Shown here piece after piece: positions 14,077 through 22,534 of a DNA stretch of 27,692 nucleotides. The stretch is taken from the NCBI GenBank assembly GCA_021545665.1, contig JAJRTX010000241.1:1-27692 (forward strand), written 5' to 3'. A program made the position numbers and the translations under genes. The notes under the pieces were generated by a model, which ran no database searches, was not told where the DNA came from, and saw only the letters and a list, made by a program, of their open reading frames with translations. Source of the DNA: Zetaproteobacteria bacterium. GTDB taxonomy: Bacteria > Pseudomonadota > Zetaproteobacteria > Mariprofundales > Mariprofundaceae. How positions within the stretch are numbered: position 1 is the first letter of the stretch; each line of letters opens with the position of its first letter.

Positions 14077-16563
14077 TTAGCTGACGTTGATGGGTTCCAG
14101 TTTCCAGATATCGCGATTGTAATCCTGCATCGTCCTGTCGGTGGAGAATTTACCGCTGTAGGCGGTATTGAAAATACTCATGCGCGTCCATGCTTCCTTA
14201 TCCTGAAAAGCTGTGGCTGCCCGCTGTTGTGCATCAAGATAGGAGCGGAAATCCGCCGCCACCAGCCACGGGTCATATTCAGATCTGATGGCATGGGCAA
14301 TGGATGCAAACAGGCCGGGCTCGAACTGGCTGAAATGGCCACATTCGAGCAAATTCATGACGCGGGTGAAATCTTCATCTCCGGCAATAATCCCGTTCGG
14401 ATTATAGTTCTCACGCGCCTGTTCCACTTCTTCAGCCGTCAAACCAAACAGGAAGAAATTTTCAGCACCGACTTCTTCACGAATCTCGATATTTGCACCA
14501 TCGAGCGTGCCTATGGTCATAGCACCATTCATCATGAATTTCATATTGCCAGTGCCGGAGGCCTCTTTACCTGCAGTTGAAATCTGTTCTGAAAGATCGG
14601 CGGCAGGACAAATCACCTCCATGGCCGAAACACTATAATTGGGATAAAATACCAGCTTGAGTTTATCACCGACATTCGGATCGTTATTCACCACCTGAGC
14701 AACATTACTGATCAGTTTGATAATCTGCTTGGCCATATAATAACCCGGCGCTGCCTTGCCACCGATGAGCACACAGCGCGGTGTCCAGTTATCAGTATCA
14801 CCACGTTTGATCCGGTCGTACAAGTGAATGATATGCAGCACATTAAGCAACTGACGTTTGTATTCATGGATGCGTTTAACCTGAATATCAAACATCGCAT
14901 CCGTGTTGAAAACTACGCCGCATTTCTCCAGCACTTTGGCCGACAGGCGTTCTTTATTCTGCCGTTTACAATCCGCCCACCGACGCCTGAAATCAGCATC
15001 ATCGACATACGGAGCAAGTCGGCGCAATTCAGACAGATCAGTAATCCATTCGGCACCAATGGTGGCAGAAACAAGTGCCGATAACGGCCTGTTGCACATT
15101 GCCATCCAGCGGCGCTGGGTCACGCCATTGGTTTTGTTATTGAATTTCTCAGGCCACATGGCGTAAAAGTCCGCAAACAGGCCTTTGACCAGTAAATCCG
15201 AATGCAACTGCGCCACGCCATTGACTGAAAAGCTTCCAACAATGGCCAGATAAGCCATGCGAATCTGCTGCATGCCGTTCTCTTCAATAATGGACATGCG
15301 CCGCTGGCGATCTATGTCTCCCGGCCAGACCTGCGCGATTTCAGATAAAAAACGCGCATTGATTTCATAAATAATTTCCAGCAGGCGCGGCAACAGGCGT
15401 CCAAACAGGTGTACTGGCCAGCGCTCCAGCGCTTCGGGCAGCAGCGTATGATTTGTATAAGCCATGGTTTTTGTCGTAATAACCCAGGCATCATCCCATT
15501 CCAGTCGGTATTCATCCATCAGCAGGCGCATCAGCTCGGCTACTGAAACCGTGGGATGGGTATCATTGAGCTGGAAGCAGTTCATCTCGGCAAACTGACT
15601 GAAATCCCTGCCATGAACTTCAATCCATTGCCGGATCACATCCTTGATGCTGGCCGAAGCCAGAAAATACTGCTGGCGCAAACGCAATTCTTTACCATTT
15701 TCACTGCTGTCATTGGGGTACAGCACCATGGAGATATGTTCGGCCTCATTTTTTGAAGCCACAGATTCGGGATAACTGCCGGCATTGAATTCATCCAGAT
15801 CAAACACATCGGTAGCTGCTGACTTCCACAGTCGCAGCGTATTGATAGTTCCATTCTCAAAACCCGGAATCGGCGTATCAAACGGCACCGCCAGCACATC
15901 ATGGGTTTCAACCCAGCGGCTGTGCGGTTTTCCATTCTGATCATGGAAACGTTCGGTGCGACCGCCAAAGTGAACATTCTGGGTGTATTCCGGGCGCTCA
16001 ATCTCCCAGATATTACCGTTTCTCAGCCAGTGATCCGGTTCTTCAACCTGGTAACCATCAACTATCAACTGACGAAACATGCCGTATTCATAGCGAATGC
16101 CATAACCGGTAACCGGCAGCTGCAGGGTAGCGCAGCTATCAACAAAACAGGCCGCTAACCGGCCCAGACCACCATTACCCAACCCCTTATCTTTTTCCTC
16201 GGTAACGATTTCCTCTAATTCCAGACCCAGCGCATGCAGGGCATCTCTGGTCTGTTCATCCAGCCCCAGATTCAATACCGCATTACCCATGGCTCTACCC
16301 ATCAGAAATTCCAGTGACAGGTAATATGCGCGTTTGCCACCCTGTTCTTCATAGGCATCTTTAGTGTTTTTCCAGCTTTCCATCAAGCGGTCACGAATGG
16401 TAAAAGCCAGGGCCTGATATTTGTAATGCGCCGAACGGCTGCTTTTGTGTTGTCCCAGTGTGCGCAAATAATGACGCTGGATACCATTGATCAGATCATT
16501 GCTGGTGTGCCCGACACGCGGAACGTCTGTAATATCATGGCTAGCTTTCATTATCTCTGTCAT
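14077..16563 (-). CDS. glgP: Glycogen/maltodextrin phosphorylase (GT35)
   Basis: Releases glucose-1-phosphate from alpha-1,4-glucans by phosphorolysis, using pyridoxal phosphate. The 828-residue length is normal. Visible family motifs are YYLSLEFLMGRAMGNAVLN near the N-terminus, GLGNGGLGRLAACFVDS, the TNHTLLPEALERWP segment, the KTNGVTQRRW substrate region, and the PLP-binding site EASGTGNMKFMMNGAMTIGT with the Schiff-base Lys near residue 670. ATG at 16563 has AGGGTG seven bases upstream. A weak AAAAAC/GTTTTT hairpin at 14055-14073 may end the transcript. It converges on the ROK kinase gene across the repeat region, and a phytase-like gene precedes it on the same strand with a 159-base gap. 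Confidence 0.97.
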   Translation of the reverse strand: MTEIMKASHDITDVPRVGHTSNDLINGIQRHYLRTLGQHKSSRSAHYKYQALAFTIRDRLMESWKNTKDAYEEQGGKRAYYLSLEFLMGRAMGNAVLNLGLDEQTRDALHALGLELEEIVTEEKDKGLGNGGLGRLAACFVDSCATLQLPVTGYGIRYEYGMFRQLIVDGYQVEEPDHWLRNGNIWEIERPEYTQNVHFGGRTERFHDQNGKPHSRWVETHDVLAVPFDTPIPGFENGTINTLRLWKSAATDVFDLDEFNAGSYPESVASKNEAEHISMVLYPNDSSENGKELRLRQQYFLASASIKDVIRQWIEVHGRDFSQFAEMNCFQLNDTHPTVSVAELMRLLMDEYRLEWDDAWVITTKTMAYTNHTLLPEALERWPVHLFGRLLPRLLEIIYEINARFLSEIAQVWPGDIDRQRRMSIIEENGMQQIRMAYLAIVGSFSVNGVAQLHSDLLVKGLFADFYAMWPEKFNNKTNGVTQRRWMAMCNRPLSALVSATIGAEWITDLSELRRLAPYVDDADFRRRWADCKRQNKERLSAKVLEKCGVVFNTDAMFDIQVKRIHEYKRQLLNVLHIIHLYDRIKRGDTDNWTPRCVLIGGKAAPGYYMAKQIIKLISNVAQVVNNDPNVGDKLKLVFYPNYSVSAMEVICPAADLSEQISTAGKEASGTGNMKFMMNGAMTIGTLDGANIEIREEVGAENFFLFGLTAEEVEQARENYNPNGIIAGDEDFTRVMNLLECGHFSQFEPGLFASIAHAIRSEYDPWLVAADFRSYLDAQQRAATAFQDKEAWTRMSIFNTAYSGKFSTDRTMQDYNRDIWKLEPINVS

Positions 16564-16722
16564 ATGAATACACCCTGGAAATCATGTGGAATTTGCATCT
16601 GATTCAGATTTTGCGGGCGTGCAGACTGTCCAAACAGAACCTGCGAGTCAATTGAGCCCGCTATAATCAGAGCCGTAAAGCTGCATGATATAAAGCACAG
16701 GCTGTAAGTCTGAATTCAGCCC

Positions 16723-17748
16723 TTACTCCAACTCAATCATCATCAACAGTGTGGCTTGCGGGTTATTGCCCTTCAGTGCCCGTTTCCAGTCACCGTTATT
16801 ATCCGAAATGGCGAACACAAGCTGCCTGTTATCTTTGCTACAGGCACTAATGCCTTCAAAATTATCCAGAGACATAGATTTGACATCAAAAACAACCTTC
16901 CCCTTCAACACCTCGTCCGAGCCGTTCAATGCCTTGACCGGCAGCTGAACCATTCGGACACGCATGCCGGATAACAGACCGAGAAACTGACGTTCCAGAA
17001 TCAGCAGGCTGCCATCAGCCAGCGTGGTCGCCCCTCCCGGATTTGACTCTGCCTGATACTCAAACGACTGCGTCTGATTTTCTGATATCAGCCAGGCTAT
17101 AGCCAAACCGGTTTTTTTATCCTTTTCCCACAGTGCAAATACACGTCCGTCGGGTAGCACCGTCAGCGATTCCAGGCCTGCGTTTCCACGCGCCAGGTTT
17201 TTTCCCGCGTAAGCCACAACCGGTTTGTTGGCAAACACATCACCAGTCGGTGAATTTCCGGCATAACGATAAATCTGCCCGCGATCATCGAATGAAATCA
17301 GAAAACCCTTTCCGTCCCAGGCCATAGACTCAACTGCGCCAGGCACGGTTTTCCCATCCAGTCCCGTCAACTGACCTGAGTCAATATACACTACTCCACT
17401 GAAATCCCCTGCTTCATCAAAATCAATCTTTGCCTCGAACCAACCCGAACGGGTTAAACCCCTGTGCTTTGGCGACTGACTGTAATCTGAAATAGTGATT
17501 AATCGCTGACAGTCCGGCGACACCCACAAGGCTGAAAAACCACCGCTGCTTCTGGTGTCCTTATGTTTAATCTCAACCGCACCGGAGATGCTTTCCGACA
17601 TATGCCAGACGCGACTGCTAAACAGAGGTTCTGCATATGCTCCCAAACACATACAGCATAACAAAGCAGCCGTAGTAACTGATGATTTAGAACCAGTGAT
17701 TATGCTCAAAAAAATCAACCGTCTATTCTGCAATAAACTGGTGACCAA
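16723..17748 (-). CDS. Secreted phytase-like protein with esterase-like beta-propeller domain
   Basis: About 330-341 residues of the esterase-like activity of phytase family. Typical signs are FSALWVSPDCQRLITISDYS near the N-terminus, a run of DG/KG-containing beta strands (AWDGKGFLISFDDRGQIYRY), LESLTVLPDGRVFALWE, GGATTLADGSLLILER and the late NFEGISA motif. A signal peptide ends at GAYA before EPLF, so it is exported. The start is unusual: every in-frame candidate before the signal peptide is TTG (17748, 17718, 17709). The frame from 17748 overlaps the upstream SGNH gene by 26 bases, while 17709 would give a compact signal peptide. The two genes are likely co-transcribed. The true substrate is uncertain; many members are not proven phytases. 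Confidence 0.8.
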   Translation of the reverse strand: MVTSLLQNRRLIFLSIITGSKSSVTTAALLCCMCLGAYAEPLFSSRVWHMSESISGAVEIKHKDTRSSGGFSALWVSPDCQRLITISDYSQSPKHRGLTRSGWFEAKIDFDEAGDFSGVVYIDSGQLTGLDGKTVPGAVESMAWDGKGFLISFDDRGQIYRYAGNSPTGDVFANKPVVAYAGKNLARGNAGLESLTVLPDGRVFALWEKDKKTGLAIAWLISENQTQSFEYQAESNPGGATTLADGSLLILERQFLGLLSGMRVRMVQLPVKALNGSDEVLKGKVVFDVKSMSLDNFEGISACSKDNRQLVFAISDNNGDWKRALKGNNPQATLLMMIELE

Positions 17749-18268
17749 GGTTATTAAAATGCAAACCGTCCTTGAAAATCATCTCATCATATTTGCCGGA
17801 AGCCGATACAGCGCTATAAACATCAATAACCGGAACACCCGACTGCCCGGCAACCTCCAGACCGGCCCGGATATAACTTTCCACCAGTTTTTCAGATAAA
17901 GAACACTGCTCATACTCCACCGGATACTGAGACATATAAACCGGCCTACAGTGCGGTTTCAGATATTCCAGAATTCCAGTCAGATTGGATCCGTGCTCCT
18001 CAATGGGAACGCGATTTTTATTATCCTCCCCGATTCTGCGCACATCATTAATCCCCAGCGTAATAATCACAGTAGCGTCAGCCGGAATTTCCAGAGATTT
18101 CAAGCGCACCAGCATGTCCCGGGTCGAATCACCGATCCAGCCATAGTTGATCGCTTCAAATTCTCCATCGACTGACAAAGCCTCAACCACGCGAAAAAGA
18201 AACCCCTTCTTCTCATAATCCCGCGCCCCATAAGCCGTGCTCGCCCCAAATGAAATTATTTTCTGCAT
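17723..18268 (-). CDS. SGNH/GDSL-family hydrolase
   Basis: A 181-residue esterase or lipase-like hydrolase without signal peptide, presumably cytoplasmic. Block I is SFGASTAYGARD with the nucleophile Ser10, a GDSL variant. Block II is INYGWIGDSTRDML with its Gly, block III is LGINDV with the oxyanion Asn, and block V is DGLHFNNLGH with the catalytic Asp-x-x-His. The start at 18268 was chosen because AGGG lies six to seven bases upstream and the protein then begins directly with block I. The frame open to 18358 adds 30 residues with no family match. It overlaps or abuts the phytase-like gene downstream. Substrate unknown; relatives act on acyl esters such as lysophospholipids or acetylated sugars. 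Confidence 0.88.
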   Translation of the reverse strand: MQKIISFGASTAYGARDYEKKGFLFRVVEALSVDGEFEAINYGWIGDSTRDMLVRLKSLEIPADATVIITLGINDVRRIGEDNKNRVPIEEHGSNLTGILEYLKPHCRPVYMSQYPVEYEQCSLSEKLVESYIRAGLEVAGQSGVPVIDVYSAVSASGKYDEMIFKDGLHFNNLGHQFIAE

Positions 18269-18471
18269 CAATGACAATCCCTGTAATTCATGATGTGGCA
18301 AGTTTCCCATCAATGACTTATGAAAACCACCACTCTGATGATTATCCGTTGAATGCATGAACCCATGCTTTGAATAAAGGGCTGATTGTAAAATTCATGA
18401 ACGGTGACTGCTCCAAATACCGGATCAAACATTTAATCCCGAATTGTCCGGCTTTTCCTGATTCGATAACC

Positions 18472-18503
18472 CTTGAATTCTCCAAAATAAGGTGCTATAT
18501 AAT
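18472..18503 (+). promoter_or_regulatory. Candidate heat-shock promoter of hsp20
   Basis: CCCTTGAA (ending 18477) matches the -35 core of sigma-32 promoters. A TATAAT lies at 18498-18503, 19 bases after TTGAAT, rather long for sigma-70, and no CCCCAT-like box is clear. The transcript would carry about 45 bases of leader, with a small CCGG..CCGG hairpin near 18509-18526. Weak to moderate support. Confidence 0.4.
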
Positions 18504-18554
18504 AAATGCCGGGATTAAATATCCGGCGAAATATCATTATGAAGGAGGTGTATT

Positions 18555-18983
18555 ATGACCCTGATGCGTTGGTCTCCATGGCAAGAACTGGAAAGCATGA
18601 ATCGTCAACTCAGCCACCTGCTTGATGACAGTCATTTCGGCATGTCAACTGAAGCAGGACAGTGGGCTCCGACAGTGGATATTCGGGAAACCGACGATAC
18701 ACTGCTGGTACAGGCTGAGCTGCCGGGCATTGAAAAAAAGAATGTTCACCTTGAAGTGAAAAACAGTGTACTGACCATTTCCGGTGAACGCCGCTATGAG
18801 AAGGATGTGAAGGAAGAGAATGTCCATCGCGTTGAACGCGCTTATGGTACGTTCTCACGTAGCTTCAGCCTTCCAAACAATATCGATGCCGACAAGGTTG
18901 ATGCCACAATGAAAGATGGCGTGCTTGAGGTGCGGCTGCCAAAACGCGAAAGTGCCAAACCGAAAGCCATTGCCATCCATTAA
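18555..18983 (+). CDS. Small heat-shock protein, Hsp20 family
   Basis: A 142-residue alpha-crystallin-type chaperone that holds unfolding proteins in soluble form. The N-terminus MTLMRWSPWQELESMNRQ is typical of bacterial class A members. The alpha-crystallin domain spans about residues 38-130, with VDIRETDDTLLVQAELPGI, the ERRYEKDVKEENVHRVERAYG region and the A-x-x-x-n-G-v-L-like motif in MKDGVLEVRLPK. The C-terminal IAI sequence is the I-x-I anchor used in oligomer assembly. AGGAGGTG sits six bases before the ATG. A strong terminator palindrome follows, so the gene is probably transcribed alone although htpX-like and rssA-like genes come next. Confidence 0.95.
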   Translation: MTLMRWSPWQELESMNRQLSHLLDDSHFGMSTEAGQWAPTVDIRETDDTLLVQAELPGIEKKNVHLEVKNSVLTISGERRYEKDVKEENVHRVERAYGTFSRSFSLPNNIDADKVDATMKDGVLEVRLPKRESAKPKAIAIH

Positions 18984-19014
18984 CATCATGCGATCCGGTG
19001 ATTTCCGGGTAAGT

Positions 19015-19042
19015 CAGAGGGGCCGCTGCAGCGGCCCCTCTG
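19015..19042 (+). terminator. Terminator after hsp20
   Basis: Perfect 28-base palindrome (arms 19015-19028 and 19029-19042) with a very GC-rich AGAGGGGCCGC core, followed by a short TGTTT. It should stop transcription from hsp20. The protease gene starts 28 bases later, so that gene either depends on read-through or has its promoter within this short space. Confidence 0.85.
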
Positions 19043-19070
19043 TGTTTACTTACATGCTCAAGAGACGCAA

Positions 19071-20024
19071 ATGACAGCACTGCATCACCAGTCGCATAAA
19101 CAGCGCAACACTCTGCATACCTTGCTGCTGCTATCCGGCATGCTGCTGTTACTTGTTGCGCTGGGTACAAGCCTGCTTGGATCCGACGGCCTGACACTGA
19201 TGCTGCTTGCAGTCGGAGGCCTGCTGCTGTTCACCCCAAAAGCTTCAGCGTGGCTGACCTTGCGCCTTTATCGTGCCCGCCAGCTACCTTTTGACAGTAT
19301 GCCGGATATATACCGCATGCTGGAACAACTGGCTCGGCATGCCGGACTGTCACAACAACCTCTGCTGTTTTATGTGCCCAGCACAGTACCAAATGCTTTT
19401 GCCATGCTTGAAAATGGCCAACCCCTGATTGCCGTAACAGATGGACTGCTGCGCAGCCTGAATCAACGGGAAATAGCAGCTGTGCTCGCCCATGAAATCA
19501 GCCACATCCGCAACGGCGACCTGAGTGTCATGATGGTCGCTGACCTGCTCAGCCGAGTGACAGCAAGCCTGTCCATCATTGGCTGGCTGATGCTACTGTT
19601 TCTCCTGCCTGTCTGGCTGCTTACTGAGGCCACATTGCCCTGGCTGACTATTCTGTTGCTGTTACTGGCGCCCGGACTGGCCAATCTGTTGCAACTGGCA
19701 TTGTCGCGCACCCGTGAATTCGATGCGGATCTGGATGCAGTGCATCTAACGGGCGACCCTTCCGGTCTGGCCCTGGCTCTGGCAAAAATTGAACGGGCAA
19801 GTGGCAAAGGGTGGTTAAATCTGCTGCTCCCGGCTCGCCGTAGCACAGATCCTTCATGGTTAAGATCCCACCCTTCAACAGCAGAGCGTATCCGGCGACT
19901 GAATGCACTTGCCACCGACACAAACAGGCCAACAGTGGAATCATCCGCCCCGATCTCTATCGCGCCACAATACCGCATCATCACCAGGCCCAAACGCTGG
20001 CACGGTTTCGGGGTGTGGTATTGA
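19071..20024 (+). CDS. HtpX-like membrane zinc metalloprotease (M48)
   Basis: A 317-residue inner-membrane peptidase resembling HtpX, which degrades damaged membrane proteins. Two hydrophobic helices near the N-terminus (about residues 17-36 and 40-54) precede a cytosolic protease domain with VPNAFAM and the zinc-binding HEISH at 141-145, then two more helices (about 165-185 and 188-212). The third zinc ligand is likely Glu216 in TREFDADLDAV. The N-terminus is His- and Gln-rich and the last 50 residues are hydrophilic. AGAGA is a weak ribosome-binding site. The stop overlaps the patatin start (TGATG), so the two are translationally coupled. Position after hsp20 fits a heat or envelope stress theme. 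The htpX symbol is withheld because orthology is not certain. Confidence 0.9.
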   Translation: MTALHHQSHKQRNTLHTLLLLSGMLLLLVALGTSLLGSDGLTLMLLAVGGLLLFTPKASAWLTLRLYRARQLPFDSMPDIYRMLEQLARHAGLSQQPLLFYVPSTVPNAFAMLENGQPLIAVTDGLLRSLNQREIAAVLAHEISHIRNGDLSVMMVADLLSRVTASLSIIGWLMLLFLLPVWLLTEATLPWLTILLLLLAPGLANLLQLALSRTREFDADLDAVHLTGDPSGLALALAKIERASGKGWLNLLLPARRSTDPSWLRSHPSTAERIRRLNALATDTNRPTVESSAPISIAPQYRIITRPKRWHGFGVWY

Positions 20025-20962
20025 TGCACAACAAAACACACAGAACAGGCCTGGCTCTCGGCAGTGGCTCGGCACGTGGCTGGGCTCATATCGGTGTCAT
20101 CCATGAACTCGGCAGACTGGGGATAAAACCGGATATTGTTTGCGGCAGTTCGGTCGGTGCCCTGGTAGGAGCTTCTCTTGCCTGTGGCCGTCTTGATGCA
20201 CTGGAAAGCTGGCTTCGCGACCTGACAGTGCGTGACATAATCAGACTGATCGATCTCTCTCTCACCGGCGGTGGCCTGATTCAGGGAAACAAACTGATTC
20301 AGGCTTTCTGTCAATTTGTCGATGATGTCGATATTGAAAGTCTGGTGCCGGACTATGGTGCAGTAGCTACCGATCTGGATGCCGGTCGGGAGGAATGGCT
20401 TCGCTCCGGCCCACTGCTGGAAGCCGTACGCGCATCCATTGCCTTGCCCGGTCTGTTCCCTCCCATGAAATATCATGGACGCTGGCTGGTCGATGGCGGA
20501 CTGGTCAATCCTGTGCCGGTATCCATGTGCCGTGCTATGGGCGCGAACATCGTGATTGCCGTCAACCTGAACAGTGACCTGGCCGGCAACAGGGCTCGCT
20601 CGGCGGGCAGGGAAACAAGGCTGGCACTGAACCTTCCTCAAAGTGAGCTGGTTCAGAAAATTGTCGATACCCTGGCTCCAATCAGGGAGCGCATCGGGAC
20701 GATTTTGCCTTCCGGTGATCAAATAACTCGTATGCCCGGCATGTTTGAAACCATGACCGGTTCAATTGATATCATGCAGGAGAGGATTACCAAAAGCAGG
20801 TTGGCCGGCGACCCGCCCGATATCCTGATCAGCCCGCATCTGGCACACATGGGATTGCTGGAGTTTGATCGCTCTGAAGAGGCAATAGAGGAAGGAATAT
20901 CAGCAGTACAACGCGCCCTGGCTGCCGGAGCATTCAGGTTACTGACAACAGAAGCCAAATAA
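20024..20962 (+). CDS. Patatin-like phospholipase, RssA-type
   Basis: A 312-residue member of the bacterial patatin family with a Ser-Asp dyad. The oxyanion loop is GSGSARG at residues 13-19, the nucleophile Ser43 lies in GSSVG (41-45), and Asp157 in VDGGLVNPVP. The NTE-like conserved segment IALPGLFPPM precedes it. There is no signal peptide. ATG at 20024 overlaps the protease stop; the frame is open from 19856, but that part is the protease gene read in another frame. Members of the RssA/NTE group are predicted lysophospholipases; the physiological role is unclear. A small stem (21039-21051) before a T-run may end the transcript ahead of the converging operon. Confidence 0.92.
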   Translation: MHNKTHRTGLALGSGSARGWAHIGVIHELGRLGIKPDIVCGSSVGALVGASLACGRLDALESWLRDLTVRDIIRLIDLSLTGGGLIQGNKLIQAFCQFVDDVDIESLVPDYGAVATDLDAGREEWLRSGPLLEAVRASIALPGLFPPMKYHGRWLVDGGLVNPVPVSMCRAMGANIVIAVNLNSDLAGNRARSAGRETRLALNLPQSELVQKIVDTLAPIRERIGTILPSGDQITRMPGMFETMTGSIDIMQERITKSRLAGDPPDILISPHLAHMGLLEFDRSEEAIEEGISAVQRALAAGAFRLLTTEAK

Positions 20963-21087
20963 GAAAACGCCAACGACCAGGGCCTGAACCTGAGTTAGAA
21001 GGCACTTAACCCGGATTATTTATGAGTCGCCATGATCGAGCTTCGGGGGCTGTTTTTATCCCATAATGGTGGGTGAATTCTGCTTAC

Positions 21088-21888
21088 TTACTTCAAGGCC
21101 AAGGTAACATCTTCCGGCAGCGGATGATTCGGGTGCGTTTTCCTGAACGCCTCCAGACTCTCTTTGGCTTCATCTAATTTTCCACTACGGATTAGCTCGC
21201 GTATATGCTCCAGCCAGATGTCGATCTGCATCTCAACCGGCGCTCTTGATACAGTCTCGGATTGAGACTGCTTCGATCTTTGTACAGCACCAAGACTTTC
21301 AGATGCTTCATTTGTCAAACCAGATTCCACACTATCAGCCTGAATAGGGGCAGGTGCTGATTTGAACTGCTGTGTTGCCATCGGTTGCCTCTCCATTTTC
21401 AGCATTCGTTTTGCTTTTGGAGCATGAGATGCCGCTCCTGTTGTGGATGACGGGGCGGGAGATGCAGACCTTAGCCTGATTGCTGGTACACTTATTCGTT
21501 TTTTCTCTATGACTTCTTTTGCCGGTTTTGGAGCCGGAGCAACGCGCATTTCACGATCCATCAGTGGCTCAGCAACATCCTCTTTATGCAAAATACTCTC
21601 TTCCATTGGAGCAACATCATGCATGATCCCAGTATCGAGAACTTTCGGGTGTTCCTGTTTTGTCTGAATGAAGAGGGCGACTGTTAGCATAGCAACAGCA
21701 ACCGAAGCCAGAGGCATTACCCAGCCAATCCGGTTCCATAACGCTTTTTTCTCCGGTTTCTCAACCGCTTTTCTGGCCTCTGTGAGAATGGCCGAATCCA
21801 GCGCCATGGGCGGCTCTTCGATACGGCTCTGCTGATACAGATTCGAGAGCTGTTCATCATGAAGGTCATCATTAAACTGATCATTCAT
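21088..21888 (-). CDS. Single-pass membrane anti-sigma factor candidate
   Basis: A 266-residue protein with an acidic cytoplasmic N-terminus of about 50 residues, one membrane helix (about 52-74, GWVMPLASVAVAMLTVALF) and a long periplasmic part. The middle (about 80-225) is low-complexity, rich in Pro, Ala, Ser and basic residues. The last 45 residues (WLEHIRELIRSGKLDEAKE, then FRKTHPNHPLP) form a TPR-like helical motif that I recognise in proteins next to ECF sigma genes. The start overlaps the sigma stop by four bases (ATGA) and has a strong GGGAGGTG site. No zinc-finger motif is visible. Gene order and topology favour an anti-sigma role; direct motif evidence is limited. Confidence 0.72.
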   Translation of the reverse strand: MNDQFNDDLHDEQLSNLYQQSRIEEPPMALDSAILTEARKAVEKPEKKALWNRIGWVMPLASVAVAMLTVALFIQTKQEHPKVLDTGIMHDVAPMEESILHKEDVAEPLMDREMRVAPAPKPAKEVIEKKRISVPAIRLRSASPAPSSTTGAASHAPKAKRMLKMERQPMATQQFKSAPAPIQADSVESGLTNEASESLGAVQRSKQSQSETVSRAPVEMQIDIWLEHIRELIRSGKLDEAKESLEAFRKTHPNHPLPEDVTLALK

Positions 21889-22448
21889 GTTTCACCTCCC
21901 ATACAGAGTCGCAATTTGCCCAGCGCGTAACGCATACGACTTTTGGCTGCCTCAACATTAACGCCGATGGAAACGGCGATGGCCTGTAGCGTGAGCCCGG
22001 CTTCCTCTTTGAGCAGGAAGACCTGACGTTGTGGTGGCGGCAACTGTTCCAGACAGTAAAACAGACGCTGCATCTGCTGATTGATATCGGCCTGCTGTTC
22101 CGGCTGTTCAAAGGGTGCAGCAACCGCACAGGCCTCACCATCATCATCCACCAGGTGTTCATCCCACTTACCCTGTTTGCGGTAATAATCTATCAGCCGA
22201 TTACTGGCGATATTATAAAGCCATGTGGTAAATTTCGCAGCGGCTATGTAGCGGGAACGGGCCTTAATCACACTGGCCCACACATCCTGATACAGCTCTT
22301 CTGCAACGGCTTTCGATTCACAGGAGCGAAGCATATAGCGATAAAGCGACCCTTTATGGCGGTCATAAAGTATAACAAACGCATCAGCGTTGCCATCTTT
22401 GTAGCGTAACATCACCTCTTCATCAGCCAGTTCATTCAGATTGTGCAT
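21885..22448 (-). CDS. ECF-family RNA polymerase sigma factor (second system)
   Basis: About 187 residues. Region 2 covers about residues 8-85, with LYDRHKGSLYRYMLR, the AEELYQDVWASVIKARSRY core and the -10-reading WLYNIASNRLIDYYRK. Region 4 covers about 130-185, with LEQLPPPQRQVFLLKEEAGL and a helix-turn-helix through EAAKSRMRYALGKL. The start was set at the ATG at 22448, where the protein opens like other members (LADEEVMLRYKDGN). The frame is open to 22526, adding 26 unconserved residues; neither ATG has a good ribosome-binding site. It lies between a VWA lipoprotein gene and an anti-sigma candidate on the same strand, and overlaps the latter by four bases. Promoter specificity is probably the AAC/CGT type seen upstream of the VWA gene (inference). 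Confidence 0.93.
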   Translation of the reverse strand: MHNLNELADEEVMLRYKDGNADAFVILYDRHKGSLYRYMLRSCESKAVAEELYQDVWASVIKARSRYIAAAKFTTWLYNIASNRLIDYYRKQGKWDEHLVDDDGEACAVAAPFEQPEQQADINQQMQRLFYCLEQLPPPQRQVFLLKEEAGLTLQAIAVSIGVNVEAAKSRMRYALGKLRLCMGGET

Positions 22449-22476
22449 CAGAAGGGAATGTAACCCGGCAATGAAA

Positions 22477-22506
22477 GAGAAGGAAGACCTACCTTCCCTT
22501 CCTCTC
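22477..22506 (-). terminator. Imperfect hairpin between the VWA and sigma genes
   Basis: Bases 22477-22486 pair with 22493-22504 across an ACCTAC loop, giving about ten pairs with two single-base bulges. On the minus strand the 3' arm runs into a short T-rich TTTC. If the sigma gene starts at 22448 this hairpin is intergenic and could act as an attenuator that keeps sigma levels below VWA levels; if it starts at 22526 it is coding. Confidence 0.35.
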
Positions 22507-22534
22507 AAACAATTACGAAACATCATACTTTTCG

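Noticed and set aside
18509..18557. RNA thermometer in the hsp20 leader
   Set aside because: A small CCGG hairpin is present, but I found no sequence pairing convincingly with the AGGAGG ribosome-binding site, so neither a ROSE nor a FourU element is supported.
18370..18558. 62-codon frame just before hsp20
   Set aside because: It runs through the likely hsp20 promoter and overlaps the hsp20 start; there is no domain and no good ribosome-binding site.
19463..20722. Long open frame of 419 codons on the minus strand
   Set aside because: It lies antisense to the HtpX-like and RssA-like genes, both of which show intact catalytic motifs. Its product has no recognisable domain and a composition expected of a shadow frame.
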